From contig JAYNJW010000063.1 of NCBI GenBank assembly GCA_038110535.1, positions 1 to 7,421 of the forward strand: a stretch of DNA of 7,421 nt, read 5' to 3'. Made by a program: the position numbers and the translations under genes. This document shows, piece after piece, positions 6,932 to 7,421 of this stretch; within the stretch, counting starts at the first letter, position 1, and every line of letters begins with the position of its first letter. Source of the DNA: Chordibacter sp038110535 (lineage in GTDB: Bacteria; Verrucomicrobiota; Verrucomicrobiia; Opitutales; Seribacteraceae). The notes under the pieces are model-generated. The model worked only from the letters and a program-made list of their open reading frames with translations, searched no databases and was not told where the DNA came from.

Positions 6932-6980
6932 GATAGCCCATTTTTTAATCACGGACAATGGAATTTGAAATTTGCCTCAC

Positions 6981-7009
6981 TTGACCTATTAGCCCAAGTG
7001 GGCTATTTT
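6981..7009 (+). promoter_or_regulatory. Candidate sigma-70-type promoter of ssrA
   Basis: TTGACC (6981-6986) matches the -35 consensus at five of six positions. It is separated by exactly 17 bases from TATTTT (7004-7009), which matches the -10 consensus at four of six. Transcription would begin near 7016, giving a leader of about 20 bases before mature tmRNA, to be removed by RNase P as in other tmRNA precursors. Confidence 0.6.
6990..7005. repeat. 16-bp interrupted palindrome in the ssrA promoter, with a third half-site near the ppk start
   Basis: TAGCCCAAGTGGGCTA is two perfect 7-base arms around the dinucleotide AG. It fills most of the spacer between the ssrA -35 and -10 boxes and touches the -10. 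The half-site recurs at 6934-6940, where the minus strand reads TGGGCTAT just before the ppk TATAAT box; the same octamer lies at 6999-7006 on the plus strand, at the ssrA -10. It could be an operator for a dimeric regulator of both genes, or a chance palindrome. No regulator is identified. Confidence 0.45.
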
Positions 7010-7036
7010 GAGTTCTTTGCTCTTTGAAACTTTGAT

Positions 7037-7415
7037 GGGGGTGTTCCGGATTCGACCGCAATGTGGAAAATTCGGTTGCATGCCGAGGATGATGCTTGGC
7101 CTCGCAAACAATGCATCAAAACATTACATGGCAATCAGAATAATATCGTTGCCTTCGAGCCTGAGCTCGAAGCTCTTGCAGCATAACGTCTGCACGTCGA
7201 CAGTCCACTGACACCTGCTGGGTGGTCGGGGCGTTAAAAAGCAGGTAAAACCTCGGAGCGTTTGCTTGTCTATCGGAGGCTAAATGGCTGAAGATAAGCT
7301 CGGCTTGATAGGTGTTCCTTCCTACACCAAGCTTAAATTATAGAGAGAACTAAGCATGTAGACGCCGAATGGGAAGGATTGCGGGACGCGGGTTCAACTC
7401 CCGCCACCTCCACCA
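7037..7415 (+). ncRNA. ssrA: Transfer-messenger RNA (tmRNA), one-piece
   Basis: tmRNA rescues stalled ribosomes with SmpB and tags the unfinished protein for proteolysis. The ends form the alanine tRNA-like part: GGGGGTG (7037-7043) pairs with CACCTCC (7405-7411) through a G-T pair of the tRNA(Ala) type, followed by A and an encoded CCA (7413-7415). The D-arm-like CGGATTCGAC and the T-arm (7388-7404, loop TTCAACT) are nearly invariant, as is ACTAAGCATGTAGACGCCGA before the T-arm. Pseudoknot 1 is visible as CGAGG/CCTCG (7084-7088 with 7100-7104) plus TGATGC/GCATCA (7090-7095 with 7113-7118). A later stem pairs CCTGCT (7214-7219) with AGCAGG (7240-7245), and AAGCT/AGCTT and GGTGT/ACACC near 7296-7336 fit a last pseudoknot. 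At 379 bases it is a normal length. The window ends six bases later, so no terminator can be seen. Confidence 0.97.
7130..7186 (+). other. tmRNA proteolysis-tag reading frame
   Basis: The tag frame is read from pseudoknot 1 forward: 11 bases after its last stem (7119-7129, ending TTACAT) comes GGC at 7130. The frame then gives GNQNNIVAFEPELEALAA and a TAA at 7184-7186. The ALAA end is the usual degradation signal. The 11-base spacing and the T-A at -5/-4 match the E. coli arrangement as I recall it (AAAAAATAGTC before GCA). The resume codon is therefore Gly rather than the commoner Ala. TGCAG (7177-7181) and CTGCA (7190-7194) enclose the stop codon in a hairpin loop, like E. coli helix 5. Confidence 0.8.
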
Positions 7416-7421
7416 AAGTTT

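Noticed and set aside
6920..6958. TTG start for ppk at 6958.
   Set aside because: Not excluded, but the ATG at 6919 fits the family N-terminus and the TATAAT box better; kept as the alternative start.
6926..6964. TTGTCC (minus strand, upstream of the ppk TATAAT) as a -35 box.
   Set aside because: The spacer would be 21 bases, too long for a standard promoter.
7008..7211. A 67-codon open frame over the start of ssrA.
   Set aside because: It runs through the tRNA-like end, pseudoknot 1 and the tag in a frame that does not produce the ALAA end; the RNA gene explains the sequence.
1..7421. CRISPR arrays, insertion sequences, integrase sites, phage genes or toxin-antitoxin pairs. ssrA 3' ends are common integration sites, so the right edge was checked.
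   Set aside because: No regularly spaced repeats, transposase or integrase motifs or terminal repeats were seen. Only six bases follow ssrA, so an element beyond the edge cannot be assessed.

Overview
The window looks like ordinary chromosomal backbone from a Gram-negative bacterium. I would place it in the PVC superphylum, most likely Verrucomicrobiota (Opitutae-like). The grounds are a UDP-glucose dehydrogenase of the animal-like subtype, a RibB protein with a decayed GTP cyclohydrolase II half, a proline-rich TonB-type protein (implying an outer membrane), a long tmRNA tag and few Shine-Dalgarno sequences. The taxonomic call is inference; the gene families themselves are clear.

Layout: (1) 1-1513, plus strand: 3' part of a ribB-type gene, then ribH, then nusB, spaced by 12 bp and a 10-bp overlap, probably one operon that joins riboflavin synthesis to transcription antitermination. 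(2) 1538-2911, minus: UDP-glucose 6-dehydrogenase, convergent with nusB. (3) 2947-3795, plus: a membrane-anchored alpha/beta hydrolase, divergent from the dehydrogenase across only 35 bp. (4) 3882-4664, plus: a TonB/TolA-like energy transducer, followed 5 bp later by a 48-residue two-helix membrane micro-ORF (4670-4816). (5) 4769-6919 or 6958, minus: polyphosphate kinase ppk1, whose last 16 codons, counting the stop, lie antisense to the micro-ORF. (6) 7037-7415, plus: a complete one-piece tmRNA gene (ssrA) with encoded CCA, divergent from ppk.

The 117-bp region between the ppk ATG and ssrA is the main regulatory stretch. It holds a TTGACC-17 bp-TATTTT promoter for ssrA, a TATAAT box six bases before the ppk ATG (a leaderless arrangement), and a shared octamer TGGGCTAT just upstream of or touching both -10 boxes. 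One copy of the octamer forms part of a perfect 16-bp interrupted palindrome. The 86-bp gap at 3796-3881 shows no convincing promoter or terminator. No gap exceeds 300 bp.

I see no mobile element, CRISPR array, defence island or obviously new multi-gene system. The points of most interest are the tmRNA tag and its internal hairpin, the shared ppk/ssrA motif, the RibB protein with a dead second domain, the animal-like dehydrogenase and the micro-ORF after the TonB-like gene.
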